Of a DNA stretch of 64,000 nt, positions 38,537 through 50,699 are shown in pieces. Both the position numbers and the translations under genes were made by a program. Under the pieces are notes generated by a model, which saw only the letters and a list, made by a program, of their open reading frames with translations, had not been told where the DNA came from and did no database searches. The DNA comes from Bradysia coprophila (lineage: Eukaryota; Arthropoda; Insecta; Diptera; Sciaridae). The stretch is taken from the NCBI RefSeq assembly GCF_014529535.1, contig NC_050738.1, positions 4,658,588 to 4,722,587 on the forward strand, in the 5' to 3' direction. Each line of letters starts with the position of its first letter. The first letter of the stretch is position 1.

Positions 38537-39174
38537 CTGCACTAGACCAACCCTCCTAGCAATCATATAGAAGGTTAAATGCTTCAACGTGTGGCTTCGG
38601 TAACTGTCTCTTCGATAAGTGTAGAGGTTTTATGTCCGAGCCGAAGCCGAGTTATACGAGTACCTTTGTCGAAAAACAGTTACAGAAGCAAGCTGCTTAA
38701 ACCAACACCAGAGAGTTGCTCAAAAACACACCAGTGAGTACCTGCGCCATGTGACAGTTGACTTCCACTCTGGAAAATGAAAAAAAATGAACCGAACATA
38801 GTCTACATGTAATGGATCATTTCCGCAGAGGGCAAATTATTATGTAATGGTCAACTTTCGCATGCGGTAGGTAGTAATATAAGTAGTTGAATAATGCTTT
38901 TCGCATCTGGTAAAGTAATAATATGCTTTTCGATGGATTTAGTCTTGGTCTAGGGATCAAACTTTTAAAATATTTGAATGAAAATGGGTGAACATCATAC
39001 GGTTATTACTGTTAACAGCTCAGGCTATATTCGCCGAATTTCATCATATTTTATAATATTTATTACAGCAATGCAATATGTGTAGCGATATATTCTTTGC
39101 TAAGAACCATATTGGAAAGCACTCTATTACACCTTATAAATGATTTATATCTAATTTATAGAAAAAACTTTTTA

Positions 39175-41045
39175 GCCCCGTACGAAGTACGAAGGGGCTT
39201 ATAGGATTACGATGCCGTGTGTAATTGATGGAATTCGAAGCAGACGGTAAGGGCAAAGTGTTTGCCTATGTTCATAGATGACGAATCCGCATTAAAAATT
39301 TGGGCCGTCTGTCCGTCTGTCCGTCTGTCAGTCTGTCCGTCACGTCGATATCTTGAGTAAATCAAATCCGATTTCAAAATTTTTTTTCCCTGAAAGATAG
39401 TCAAAATAGTGAGGCTAAGTTCGAAGATGGGCATATTCGGGTCGGCCCTTCGTGAGTTAGGGCCACCTAAGTGATTTAAGGTCTTTTGGTGATATTTATG
39501 GCAAAATAAACGATGGAAATGTAAATGACACGGCAAATGATAGGTATTGTCAATACCAATCCAGGAAAAAAAAGTTTTTTAAAATCGGGTGAGTGGACCG
39601 TGAGTTAGGGCCTTAGAAGTGAAAAGCTACTAGGGCCCTATGTGTATTTTACATAGAACTCAAGTAAATTTCATTCGTTTTTCGTAATTTTTGTGTCATT
39701 TGGAAGGTAATCAAAAGCCGAATAGAATGTTGTTGAAAAAAAAATTAAATTTGGGTCCTCGGACTAAGGCCGCTACTAGGGCCCTATGTGTATTTTACAT
39801 AGAACTCAAGTAAATTTCATTCGTTTTTCGTAATTTTTGTGTCATTTGGAAGGTAATCAAAAGCCGAATAGGATGTTGTTGAAAAAAAAATTAAATTTGG
39901 GTCCTTGGACTAAGGCCACTACTAGGGCCCTATGTGTATTTTACATTGAACTCGAGTAAATTTCATTCGTTTTTCGTAATTTTTGTGTCATTTGGAAGGT
40001 AATCAAAGGCCGAATGGAATGTTGTTGAAAAAAAAATTAAATTTGGGTCCTCGGACTAAGGCCGCTACTAGGGCCCTATGCGTATTTTACATATAACTCG
40101 AGCAAATTTCATCCGTTTTTCGTAATTTTTGTTTCATTTGGAAGGTAATCAAAGGCCGAATAGAATGTTGTTGAAAAAAAATAAATTTGGGTCCTCGGAC
40201 TAAGGCCGCTACTAGGGCCCTATGTGTATTTTACATAGAACTCGAGCAAATTTCATCCGTTTTTCGTATTTTTTGTTTCATTTGGAGGGTAATCAAAGGC
40301 CGAATAGAATGTAGTTGAAAAAAAAATAAATTTGGGTCCTCGGACTAAGGCTGGTACTAGGGCCCTATGTGTATTTTACATACAACTCGCGTAAATTTCA
40401 TCCGTTTGTCTTAATTTTTGTTTAATTTAGAAGGTAATCGAAGGCCGAATAGAATGTAGTTGAAAATAAAAATAAATTTGGGTCCTCGGACTAAGGTTGG
40501 TACTAGGGCCCTATGCGTATTTTACATATAACTCGAGCAAATTTCATCCGTTTTTCGTAATTTTTGTTTCATTTGGAAGGTAATCAAAGGCCGAATAGAA
40601 TGTTGTTGAAAAAAAATAAATTTGGGTCCTCGGACTAAGGCCGCTACTAGGGCCCTATGTGTATTTTACATATAACTCGAGCAAATTTCATACGTTTTTC
40701 GTATTTTTTGTTTCATTTGGAAGGTAATCAAAGGCCGAATAGAATGTAGTTGAAAAAAAATAAATTTGGATCCTCGGACTGAGGCCGATACTAGGCCTAT
40801 GTGTATTTATACTAAATAAATTTAAATTTTAGGGCTATTTGAAATTTTTGTTTCATTTGAAAGGAACGTCGTACGGGGCTTCGTAATTGCGCTATGCGCA
40901 ATTTCTAAGATGTACACATTCCATAATAATTTTACTTTAACTACATTAACCGGCGCAATAGGTTTACGGTCAAAGTAGGGTGACAGACGCAATAGGGTCA
41001 CGTACGCAATAGATATACGGGTTTGTACGGGGCTCAGTCGCAGCA
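39175..41045. mobile_element. Repetitive element with hairpin end and internal satellite
   Basis: The left edge carries a short hairpin (AGCCCC, GTACGAAGTAC, GGGGCT at 39174-39199). Next come a GTCTGTCC-type simple repeat (39305-39343) and a block of ~145-bp tandem units (39631-40800). Related GTACGGGGCT motifs recur at 40869 and 41028 near the right side. A hairpin end plus internal tandem units is typical of non-autonomous DNA elements, including Helitron-like ones. No transposase frame is visible, and the right boundary is a guess. Confidence 0.5.
39631..40800 (+). repeat. Tandem satellite of ~145-bp units, eight copies
   Basis: The anchor TAGGGCCCTATG recurs at about 39631, 39778, 39923, 40069, 40213, 40358, 40503 and 40648. 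A shortened form at ~40793 lacks one GCC. Spacing is 144-147 bases. Units differ by point changes and by the length of an A-run. Each contains GTATTTTACAT, TTTCGTA and TTTGGGTCCT blocks. Confidence 0.9.
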
Positions 41046-41295
41046 AACGCTCCGACTGTTCTGATGGCTCGTTGTTATTTTACGGTGCGCTTGAATTGGA
41101 CTGAATTAAGATTAAGAGTGAGATGTAACTCAAATTTTTTCTTTACTATTGTTCCTCGTGTTAAAGAGAATCTTTTGAGCAACAAAATTCGGTCTTCGAC
41201 GGTGACTTTTCCGAGTTAGAGCCATTCGAAGTGTAGGTCAGATGCGATATAAGAGTTTTTCCCGTATATTGAGACCGGAAATAGTGTTTTATGTT

Positions 41296-42720
41296 GATTT
41301 TGTTATTGTGTCTCATCATGGATATCATTACCTTTACATTACTACAAGCCTGGTATACAGATGGTTGAGTCAGATTTGCATTTGCTTGGCGCGCCATTAA
41401 CGGATTCTGCAAATAAGTTGATTTTTGAAAAGAAATTTGCTGAGCTGGAGTTGATGTTTTCACGACTGACAGATCTGAATCACCACATTGCGTATTTTTT
41501 GCTCAAACATTGTTTTGCTATTCCGAAATTGGCGTTCTTGTTACGTACTTTTCCTATATGGAAGTTTCCGGATTTGGTTCACAAGTTCGACGCCCTCATC
41601 TGTCAGACATTGCAAGGAATTTTGAATGTTAATTTGGGTCAGAAGAAATGGATCCTTGCTTCGTTACCAATTCGCAATGGTGGTGTTGGTGTTCGCCGAG
41701 TACAGGACATTGCTATTCCATCGTTCTTATCATCTCTAATCGGTTCCTCGGAATTAATCTGTACGATACTACCTTGTTTACAAACAGATTTTTCCGATAC
41801 CTCAGGTCTTGACGAGACATTGGATGCCTGGACTTCTTTGTGTCCCGATACTTTGCCACCATCGCAACAATCATCCCAACATCAGTGGGATAGCATCAAC
41901 GTCAACCGAATCATCAATGATTTGTCATTTCGTTCAGACCCAGACAAGGCGAGGTACAAGGCATCGTTGAGCAAAGAAGCTAGTTCTTGGCTTACTGTGT
42001 TACCGAGCAAGAATCTTGCAACGTTGCTGGATAACAATGCATTTAGAATCGGAACTGCTTTGCGACTTGGATGTGATATTTGTGTTCCTCACAGATGTTT
42101 GTGTGGTGACTTTGTAGATTCCACCGGAACTCATGGGCTTTCATGTATTAAAAGTGTTGGCCGCCTGTATCGTCATCGGCATTTGAATGACATTCTTAAG
42201 AGGGCATGTAACTCGGCAGAAATTCCAGCTAAATTGGAACCGGAAGGTTTGTGTAGAAATGACGGAAAGCGCCGGGACGGAATGACGCTAGTCCCGTGGT
42301 CGCATGGACAGATTTTGGTGTGGGATGCCACTTGTTGGGACACATTGGCTCCTTCATACGTTAAAAGTTCCGCTGCGGCGGCTGGGTCCGTCGCAAAGAT
42401 GGCTGCAACGCGGAAAAGGTCAACTTATTCCGACATCATCGAACAGAATTATTTATTTGTTCCTTTCGCGTGCGAAACGATTGGTCCCTGGTGTGATGAG
42501 GCGATTGACCTGGGTTCATTGATCAGACAGACTTCCGGTGAACCGAGGTCTAAAACGTTTTAAATGCAAAAGATCAGCATTACTATCCAGAGCTCAAATG
42601 CAGCTTGTATCATGGGCTCATTGCCAGATTCGGAGAAACTTAACGAAGTGTATTTCTTGTTGTAATTTGTTCTTTAATTTCCAAACATGTGTATGAATGA
42701 ATTTTTTTAATAAAAAAAAA
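41296..42720 (+). mobile_element. 5'-truncated LINE fragment with restriction-like endonuclease domain
   Basis: An open frame at 41298-42563 (first ATG 41361) encodes the end of a non-LTR retrotransposon polyprotein. Its start, with LHLLGAPLTD, resembles the region just after the reverse transcriptase palm. The middle is the helical thumb/linker region (KLAFLLRTFPIW, ASLPIRNGGVGVRR). The C-terminal part has a Cys/His knuckle (CLCG ... HGLSC). A PD-(D/E)XK-like nuclease region follows, KRRDGMTLVPW ... LVWDAT, as in REL-bearing R2/NeSL-like elements. The RT catalytic core is missing, which fits 5' truncation during target-primed insertion. The 3' end carries an A-run at 42712-42720. The frame is intact over 400 codons, so the insertion is fairly young or the domain is conserved. 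Clade assignment is tentative. Confidence 0.75.
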
Positions 42721-45229
42721 CTTCACAGATAATTCCTCTGGCACTTACTACAAGTCCGACTTCAAAAAATTTCTTTTAATAAATTTTCATTTTCGTCCAA
42801 ATGAAAGTCACAGCCCGGAAACATTTTGCAGCGGGCGTTTTAGATTGTTAGCGAAGACAAACAACTTTCTTCATTTCAATCCTCTGAAATTTAGAGCTAA
42901 AAGTTGAAAACGTTTGGGATCTTCGAGCGCCGCGCGTTCCGCTCTAATACATTTTTTTTCTCAGGGGGCGTAAATAAAATGAAATTTGGTCATAAGAAAC
43001 ATAAAAACGATGGTTGACCGAAGCAGTACCTCAGATATTGTATGGGATTCTGCAATTTGAAAACCATTGTTTAGCTCTTTGACGTTTGATTCCAAGTCAA
43101 CGGCCAAATTTAGTTACCATAATATTAGTAAGAGCTTATTTTATATAACCCATGAGAATTGCTTAACATTTCCATTAAAAAAAACTTGTGAGAGAATGTC
43201 ACTACTCCGGCTGCGTTACTTAAATATAAGAAATGACTTAGAATTTGAATAGACAATAATATCACCAACCACTCAACTTTCGAATTATATTGTTTGATTT
43301 AGGATTGGAACGTCAACCAGTCTGAACTTTAAGATGAATAATAAAAATTGTGAAGAAAAAAATTTGCTAAATTGCACGTCTCGTAAAAAGTGCTTTCAAC
43401 TTTCTAGACGAAACTAAATCAAACGCTACAACACAATCCCATAATCTGGTACAATGAATTTTTCTATAAAAATCGGCAAGTGCAAAGTTTTGTATTTATG
43501 TTAACAATGAAGTACCTACACCACTACTTGTTTCTTATGCCATTTTAACACCTGCACTGAAGTACTTGTAAAAGACTTGAACCATAGAGAAGAAAAAAAC
43601 ATCCAGTTCATGAAACGGTTAGGTACTGCCATTTAATCGAATTTAATTCTTTTTCTTAAAGTGGAAATGATGACAACCATTTTCCCTCATCATTTCATCC
43701 ACAGTGATGACTCGATGGCGAATGGGTTGCCGAACTTATCATGCCTAATGCGTATACTGAAATTGATTTATTTATATGGGTTGCGGTTACTCATGGATGG
43801 ATGTTTTGTAATAGTTGTTATCAGCAACGAAACACTTACTACAATCCCGACATAAAGGTATACCCACAACAGCAACTTTTCCGCTTATTCGCTTTATATA
43901 CCACACATAACCGAATAAACACCCCATCCAGCATATGGATCTTAAGATGGTAACTTATGACAAGAATATTAAGAGTTTAAGCTTTTCGTGAAGGTTTCTC
44001 GATCTTTGTTACATATACATGACAAAAATATATTAAAAAAATAATTGTTGTTGGCGTACACTCTTCATTCAATCGGGGTGGTGTGGGTTTGTAAGTGGAT
44101 GGTACGCGGTGGTTTGGGTTCATGAATGAGTTGGCGTTTTTGAAATTCTCATTGTAATTAAAAGCCCAATTATTTTCAAATTGTTCAAATTGTTTTCAAA
44201 ACTATAAATTAAAATATAAACGAACTGAATTTAATCGAATCGGATGGAATTTAAATTACATCGGTTACACGGTGCACCTGCTTCAGTTAAAAAGTGTTCA
44301 TTTTACAATAGGATAGTGAAAAATTAATCAGTGCGCTGACGAACTGTTTGAAAACAAATGCGGATTTCCAGCCTTGTGAGGGCCTATTAAATGAATATCC
44401 CAATCGGTTACTTAACATAATTCCATGACCACGTCTTTGCAGAAAAAAAATATTATCGAACGAGATCGACGATTTTCCAAAGCGCATTCAAATGCACTTG
44501 AATGCACTTTAAATTGAACTCGAATTGAACTGCAAATTCTGATTCTTCGTCTTAAAATTGCTGTATTCGGAGTTTACTTTGCTATACATACCGTATATAC
44601 TACATCATTGCACTAAAACATTATTCCTTTCCCAAATCATCTCTATCCATCTATCACATTCAACGCGGCTAGTCCGTTGAGACTATATCCCATATTGAAA
44701 TATTTTTTTCCCTATTATTTACAAAAATGTATCCAACCTCGCAAAGAACACATAAGATGTGCAAGAAGCCATAAATGGCTGATGGGAAGTTTTATAGACC
44801 CACACGAATGGAATGCATGTAATATATTTCTAATATGCACAACATACCGCTTTTCGGTGATTAAATATTGATTGATGGGAAGAAGTTACTCTACTTTATG
44901 ATCACGTATTGGTAAAGGCAGATGCAGCAAAATATGCGAACGACAAATTCATTGCCTTGCACCGACATAAATCCTCCCTTTGGGTCTTACTTCAGGACTG
45001 AAAACCATACTTTCATACACGGCAAGCATATCACCAATATTCAATCTATTACTTCCTTTGATCAATTCGCTTATCCTCTGCTAAAGGTGGTATTGACCAT
45101 AATAACTTTTAATAGCTTACCTTTGCAGATGGAATACAAAAGTTAAGTGAATCTAGTCTGTATTTTTTCGAATCTATAACTTCAACGTTATTAAGTTACC
45201 GAAAGTAGATAGAGAGTGATAAAAACCAG

Positions 45230-45366
45230 CCACACTGCCTCCACGGTCATTTGGGCGATGCCTGAAGGGCTTTCTTTTTTGTATGGAACAAGGGCAATGA
45301 AGGGCTTTTTTCAAACTTTCCCCATAAAACACCCGAAGAGCTTTTTCGAGCCAATCCGGCCCTGAT
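45230..45366. mobile_element. Degraded relative of the hAT MITE at 28803
   Basis: GAAGGGCTTT repeats, AAAACACCCGAAG and the right end GAGCCAATCCGGCCCTG resemble the terminal and subterminal parts of 28803-28944. No clear target duplication remains. Confidence 0.5.
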
Positions 45367-46650
45367 AAAAACTAAGCTTTTTGACTCAAAAACACGTAAA
45401 ATTTATCAGGCTTAAATGAAGGATCGGTTGACAAGTGATACTGTAGTACTTATCACAACACAAACGTTGAAACGAATCTGTGTATACATCGCGAAAGGTA
45501 AATAAATGTTGAAGGACGGGTGTAAACAAGAACTATTCTTATTTTCTTATATCGTATCACAAGTAAATATATAAATAAAAATGGGATATCCTTCGACGAG
45601 ATATTCATTAAAACTTGTATATAGAATGAAGTGTACCATCGATGGGCTCTGTTCGGGAAAATCATTTCGTGTGTAAGAAGTGAAGATGGATTTTGAAAAG
45701 AGAATCCCCTAGACATAGCAAAGTATAAAATGAAAACAAAATATTGAAAATTTGGGTTGGTGCTCACGTACCCGTACGATCAATTTAAGTCTGTTACGTC
45801 GTTTAGGAACGGCTAGTGTATGTATAATAGTAAAATACTTATTTGAATATAAGATATAGCTGACTGGAGCCGCTCAGTGCTTTTTGTCGTCGGAATCTAT
45901 GGCAGATGACTGGACGTTTCTGAAACTCTTCACTCTTCAAGCATATATCCACACAAACTGAGGTGATCTGAAACTTGTTGCTGTTGAAAGTAAATTTCGA
46001 GATCCAATTCCTAGGAGGCCTAAGACTGATAAAATCTGTGACACTTTGTGCGAACGTAACGGACCCATTTCAAAAGAAGATAATAAAAAATTTCATAGCA
46101 ACATCTTAAGAACGTTCGTCTAATAAATATTCATACCATGTAACCACGTCTAATGTAATATCTAAACATGCAATAATAGGAAATCGAACTTCTTATGAAA
46201 ACGAACGAGCGAAGAAAAACCCTCGACTTTTTCGGTTCAGTTTCAAAATAACGAATCGAATATCTTTGTGAAGAGAATTCTATTCGGTGTGTTGTTCTCC
46301 GTTTTTATTAAATGATTTCCATTTACTTTGTGGCTTGAATTTATTACGAACTATTAGATTAACGGATGTATATGTACAGCGGAAAATCGATCGAATAATC
46401 GAATATAATAAGTCAAGTTTATCTTACTTTAGGAAAATTACACACCGATAAATCGTTAACGTTGTTGTGTAATGTTATGAAATCGGTGCAAGTACGTAAT
46501 GTGTTGTACAAATATTTTCTATATAATCTTTGATACCATGGACTGGACATGGTACAGAGTGAATCCTCACCTCAATTAGAATTATTGGAACATAAATTAA
46601 CCAGAGATTCGTTGAGTATTTACGCGCGAATTTTGTGGTCATATGTACAA

Positions 46651-46922
46651 TCGACGCACTGCAAGCATGAGTATGACCACGACAGAGTAAAGTTAACCAG
46701 GCAGGAGCGCTGATTTGACAAGGGACCTGAATAATCTAGAAGCCCAATATTTTTTGCGAACAAAATTTTTCAATTTATGTCAGTGTTCATTTGAGTTCAT
46801 TTTCATACAATGCATTAGGTCCCTTATTTGACGTTTCGAAAATGAACCGCTCCTGCCTGGTTTATTTTACTCTGCCGTGGTATGACACACTGTCCAGTTC
46901 CATTCATGCTTGAAGTGCGTTG
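46651..46922. mobile_element. Older MITE (CAACGCACTTCAAGC family) split by a younger MITE
   Basis: Outer ends CGACGCACTGCAAGCATGAG and CATGCTTGAAGTGCGTTG are inverted repeats. Inside, the 204-bp element 46677-46880 interrupts it. Confidence 0.75.
46677..46880. mobile_element. MITE (CCACGRCAGAGTAAA ends) with 5-bp target duplication
   Basis: The element starts CCACGACAGAGTAAAGTTAA, ends TTATTTTACTCTGCCGTGG, and has inner CAGGCAGGAGCG / CGCTCCTGCCTG blocks. The pentamer TATGA flanks both sides (46672-46676, 46881-46885). A second copy is at 32038-32217. Confidence 0.88.
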
Positions 46923-48374
46923 ATACAATGTACGGGTATCAAGTATTTCGAGATGATTTAATATAAAGTTCATATTTCCTTGGAATCTCACTATTTCTTC
47001 AATTAAGATTATTTGAACAGGCATGAGGCTCGCGGTTTTATTTCGTTTGTAACCGTGGTCGACAGAGGAAACATTTTTGAACAATTTCTTAGAAAACTAA
47101 ACGGTCAAACTAATGCAGAGTCCAACTACGTAACTCTACAATCTATACCAATCAACCGACACCTCACGTCGTTACACAAGGTCACTAATATGAACCCATA
47201 CTCAGTCTGAATTCCATCCAGTATCCTATACTGCATTTCTGTATGGAACTATACTATAGGACAGAACAATCAACAAACAATTACATTTCTACTACGAACA
47301 TTGTGACTTAATAGTTGAAAATTAACCAGTGAAAGTATTTTTTCATTTCATTTATTCTTTTCTTGTCTCAGACGACCAGCCTTGAACTGATAAAACCTGT
47401 CGACCTTAAAGCAACTTGTTTGTAAAATTGTCAAAGGAACGAAAAAGCAACACAAAATGTTTTACATTTTACATTTTGAATGTACTTTTCTCGCATTAAA
47501 GACAGACTTTCTGTACATTTTCCGAATTTGATTATTCGAGTTCTTTGGTGTCTCTTGTAACACGATGTTTGATTTTCTATTCACTCCGTTCAAGTCTGTG
47601 TGTGAATGTAAGAAATTGAATGAATATTTAAATGAATTCTTCTTCTACCATCTGCAATTCCAAATGTTTTATCAATTAATTTCGATTTTATTTAAAGGCG
47701 GCAATTAATTCACTAAAGTGAACGTAGACCACAAACCAACGTATTTTGCATATTATTTATATTTACATTCTCTGAAGTTTCCATTTTATGATTAGGATTT
47801 CGCATTCATGAACTTTACTTCGTTTCAAATACATTCTGCTACAGTAACTTTCAATGACGCAACAAAACACATTAGCAATTGATGTTGATGTGTATACGGA
47901 AAAGTTTTAGTATTCATTCTCGACTTACTTATCTTCCGATCAAACAACAATAATTCAATTCCAACTAAAATGCTTACAACAGACAATGCAAGAGGAAAGC
48001 AAAGTTTTTCATCACGTTTTCGATTTCTCATCTTCATTTCATTTTAATTTCAGTTTTTTTTAGGTTCTATTGTTTCAAAATGTGCCAGAGATTTAGATAC
48101 TGTTTCAGGACCGGTAGGTTTATGTGACTATGCTACCGATTGCTGATTAGCCTTTTGTCCATGTTAGCTATTATATGCTTGTCAACGATTTCCAAAGTAA
48201 TGTAAATGGCAAATTAACAGAGACAATCATTTTCGAAAATCGCTCATGGAGGAATTCATCCGTAAAGATTATCATGTTCTCTGATCTGACAGCGTTTCTA
48301 TAAAATTTACAATTCTCTTGTCGAGGTCACTACAAGTGGTCAGATGTTCGGTCTCTTTAGAAATACTTATCTAA

Positions 48375-48935
48375 GTGTGTTTGGGACTAAGCCTACCTTG
48401 CCCGTTTCTCTTCTATAGACTCATTGTCGGTGTGTTTGGGACTAAACCTACCTTGCCCGTTTCTCTTCTATATACTCATTGTCGGTGTGTTTGGGACTAA
48501 ACCTACCTTGCCCGTTTCTCTTCTATATACTCATTGAAGAGTATAACCTGAAGTGAATCATAACTCGCTGATCCATGAAGCAATCGTCTCCTCCTCGTCT
48601 TTTCTACCTCTGTCTCGGTGTGTTTGGGACTAAACCTACCTTGCCCGTTTCTCTTCTATATACTCATTGAAGAGTATAACCTCGGTGTGTCTCGGTGTGT
48701 TTGGGACTAAACCTACCTTGCCCGTTTCTCTTCTATATACTCATTGAAGAGTGTAACCTCGGTGTGTTTGGGAAAGGTAGGTTTAGTCCCAAACACACCG
48801 AGTTATGATTCACTTCAGGTTATACTCTTCAATGAGTATATAGAAGAGAAACGGGCAAGGTAGGTTTAGTCCCAAACACACCGAGATTATATAGAAGAGA
48901 AACGGGCAAGGTAGGTTTAGTCCCAAACACACCGA
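48375..48935. repeat. Inverted array of ~55-bp units
   Basis: The unit GTGTTTGGGACTAAACCTAC + CTTGCCCGTTTCTCTTCTA recurs in the forward direction from about 48377, 48431, 48486, 48620 and 48695, with a truncated copy at 48763. It then recurs reversed, starting at about 48776, 48865 and 48910. The spacer between forward units (ACCTGAAGTGAATCATAACTCG, given here in part) also reappears reversed. The symmetry point is near 48773. Confidence 0.9.
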
Positions 48936-49645
48936 GATTCAAATCTCCTTCTGCTCTGGATTGACGTATTTGTAGTACAAATTTTGTACCAGATTTATAC
49001 AAAATAATCTTCTTACTTTCCTGATCTTACATTGACTGGAAGTCATTGCGAATTTTCTGGTCTCGTAATAGGAAAGAATAAGAAGTCGTACGATCCGACT
49101 CTCTAATCTCTAAATTTTCTGGTAATGCGAAATACAAATTATTATCAATCAATCAGACAGAGGCGGTCACAATGTACCCAGATAACATGCGTTCAAAATA
49201 TCATAATATAACAACAACTGACACCAAAGGATCAAATAAATCATGAGGAGATTGAATGCATGAAGATTACTTAGATATTGATGTAAATTCAAGCTGAACA
49301 ATTCAGTGTACAGATATACCGATGTGTGATTTGTTTAGAGTGGTTGGTCTTATTTGGCAGAAACTTTTTTTTTCTACTAAAAAATCAGATTATCAAATGA
49401 GATACGCCCATTATGCACTTATCATCTTCAAGTAGGTCTGTCAAAATAACTCAGTTATCTAAAACAGAATTCGGTTCAAGTGGAATATCGCACAACTGGT
49501 GCTATAAAGCGACTGACTGGCACGCTGAAAAAGTCAGTAGATTCGGACAGCTTTTGCACACCTTACTACTTGCCGATCTTTTCTACACGAAAAGTTTTGC
49601 ACACGTCGCCTTCCGTCCAATACAAGAGAGAATAAACTTATTGAA

Positions 49646-50331
49646 ATGTTCAGTTACTTACTGGTCGTTGTATTGCTGCCAGCAGTTGTCTTTGGCCATC
49701 ATCACATCGTTCCTTGTAATTTAAAACTTAATTTGAATTGAGTTTTGTTTGTTTGAACAAATTTTCTGGTTGAATACAGGTCCAGGTGGACTACCAGCAC
49801 CGACAGGAGTTCGAATCCCATTATGCGCTAGTTTTCCTTGCCACATAAACCGGGACGACGTAATTGGTTATGAAGTCGATTTCGCTGCAAGTAAGAAAAT
49901 CACATTCGGTTATTTGAGAAAGAAATTCAGAAAAAAATCTTATGTTTTCGCTCCAGCTCATTCAACTGATACGTTGACACTGTCCATAACTGCAACTATT
50001 CTTGGTCAGGAACGTCCAGGTAAAGTGCAACCAAATTTATTATTTCAAGCTTACATTTAGAGAAATCTGAGCCGCCCTAATATTTTCCTATTTTTCATTG
50101 ATACATTCTGCAGTTACTCTACCACCTGGAGCGTCAAATGCTTGCAACAGTTTGGTCAGGGGCTCCTGTCCAGTCACAGTTGGCGAGTCACTGACTCAAG
50201 GTACCACAATTCCCGTGTTTAGCGAATATCATGGAGGAATTCCTGCACAGTTACGCTTCCAAATAAGCGATACTATGCATGGACATGAACACGTTTGTGT
50301 TTGCACCCTGGTGAATGTTGTTATTCACTAA
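49646..50331 (+). CDS. Secreted NPC2/ML-domain lipid-binding protein
   Basis: Three exons (49646-49715, 49780-50019, 50114-50331) give 175 residues with agreeing phases. Residues 1-17 (MFSYLLVVVLLPAVVFG) form a signal peptide. The mature part has the ML-domain layout: CPGGLPAPTGVRIPLCASFPC (residues ~24-44), a beta-rich centre with VDFAASKKI, a C-P-V-T segment (SCPVTVGES), the IPVFSEY block (~140) and a C-terminal VCVCTLVNV. Cys spacing agrees with the disulfide pattern of NPC2. Such proteins carry sterols or other lipids outside cells or in lysosomes. In insects the family is expanded and members act in sterol transport, chemosensation or immune recognition. The His-rich HHH after the signal peptide is unusual. 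It does not look like an MD-2 orthologue. The family is clear; the precise role is not. Confidence 0.88.
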
Positions 50332-50433
50332 ATGGATAAAAGATGTGGATGAAATTTATATCATCGCTATTGGACAAAAGTAAAATATAAAATTCTTAGA
50401 TGCTGTTGGCAGGCCATTTCACCTGCAGAAAAA

Positions 50434-50549
50434 TGCTATTGGCAGGCGCCTACCAATAGCCTGTGTAAAAGAGAAAATGCTATTGGCAGGCGCCTGCCAA
50501 TAGCATCTTTAGTAATAATTTGGCTATTAGCAGGCGCCTGCGAATAGTC
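50434..50549. repeat. Three copies of a 28-bp GC-rich palindrome in the NPC2-like 3' region
   Basis: Copies at 50434-50461, 50478-50505 and 50522-50549 share the half-site GCTATTGGCAGGC around a central GGCGCC. The middle copy is a perfect 28-bp palindrome and the outer two carry a few mismatches. A half-copy lies at ~50401-50425. They fall between the stop codon and the probable polyadenylation signal, so they would be transcribed. Confidence 0.85.
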
Positions 50550-50659
50550 ACTACGTATTCAATTTAAGTTTAAATTGTAATTTAATTGGGTAATAGATTT
50601 ATTTAGTTGGGTTAGTTATACAATACAAGCACACATGCACAAAGGCAAAATCGTATTTC

Positions 50660-50665
50660 AATAAA
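50660..50665 (+). terminator. Polyadenylation signal of the NPC2-like gene
   Basis: AATAAA sits within TTTCAATAAAGTATGG, about 330 bases past the stop. It is the first canonical signal downstream. Confidence 0.5.
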
Positions 50666-50699
50666 GTATGGAATTTCGATCAATTTCTGTTTATTTGTC

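Larger units (their letters stand above)
42721..48374. other. Gene-poor stretch
   Basis: About 5.6 kb of AT-rich DNA with the degraded hAT relative (~45230) and the nested MITE pair (46651-46922). No open frame here has splice context, a signal peptide or recognisable motifs. Confidence 0.5.

Noticed and set aside
38591-38692. Imperfect hairpin (GCTTCGGTAACTGT ... ACAGTTACAGAAGC)
   Set aside because: Arms are only about 20 bp with mismatches; not distinguishable from an old repeat remnant.
39207-39536. 109-residue minus-strand open frame
   Set aside because: It lies inside the repetitive element and includes the GTCTGTCC simple repeat (reading as TDRRTDGQT); no family match.
41161-41463. 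100-residue minus-strand open frame
   Set aside because: Antisense to the LINE frame; no supporting features.
48375-48935. CRISPR-like array of regular repeats
   Set aside because: Repeats and spacers are both repeated, the unit order inverts halfway, and the surrounding genome is eukaryotic with spliced genes.
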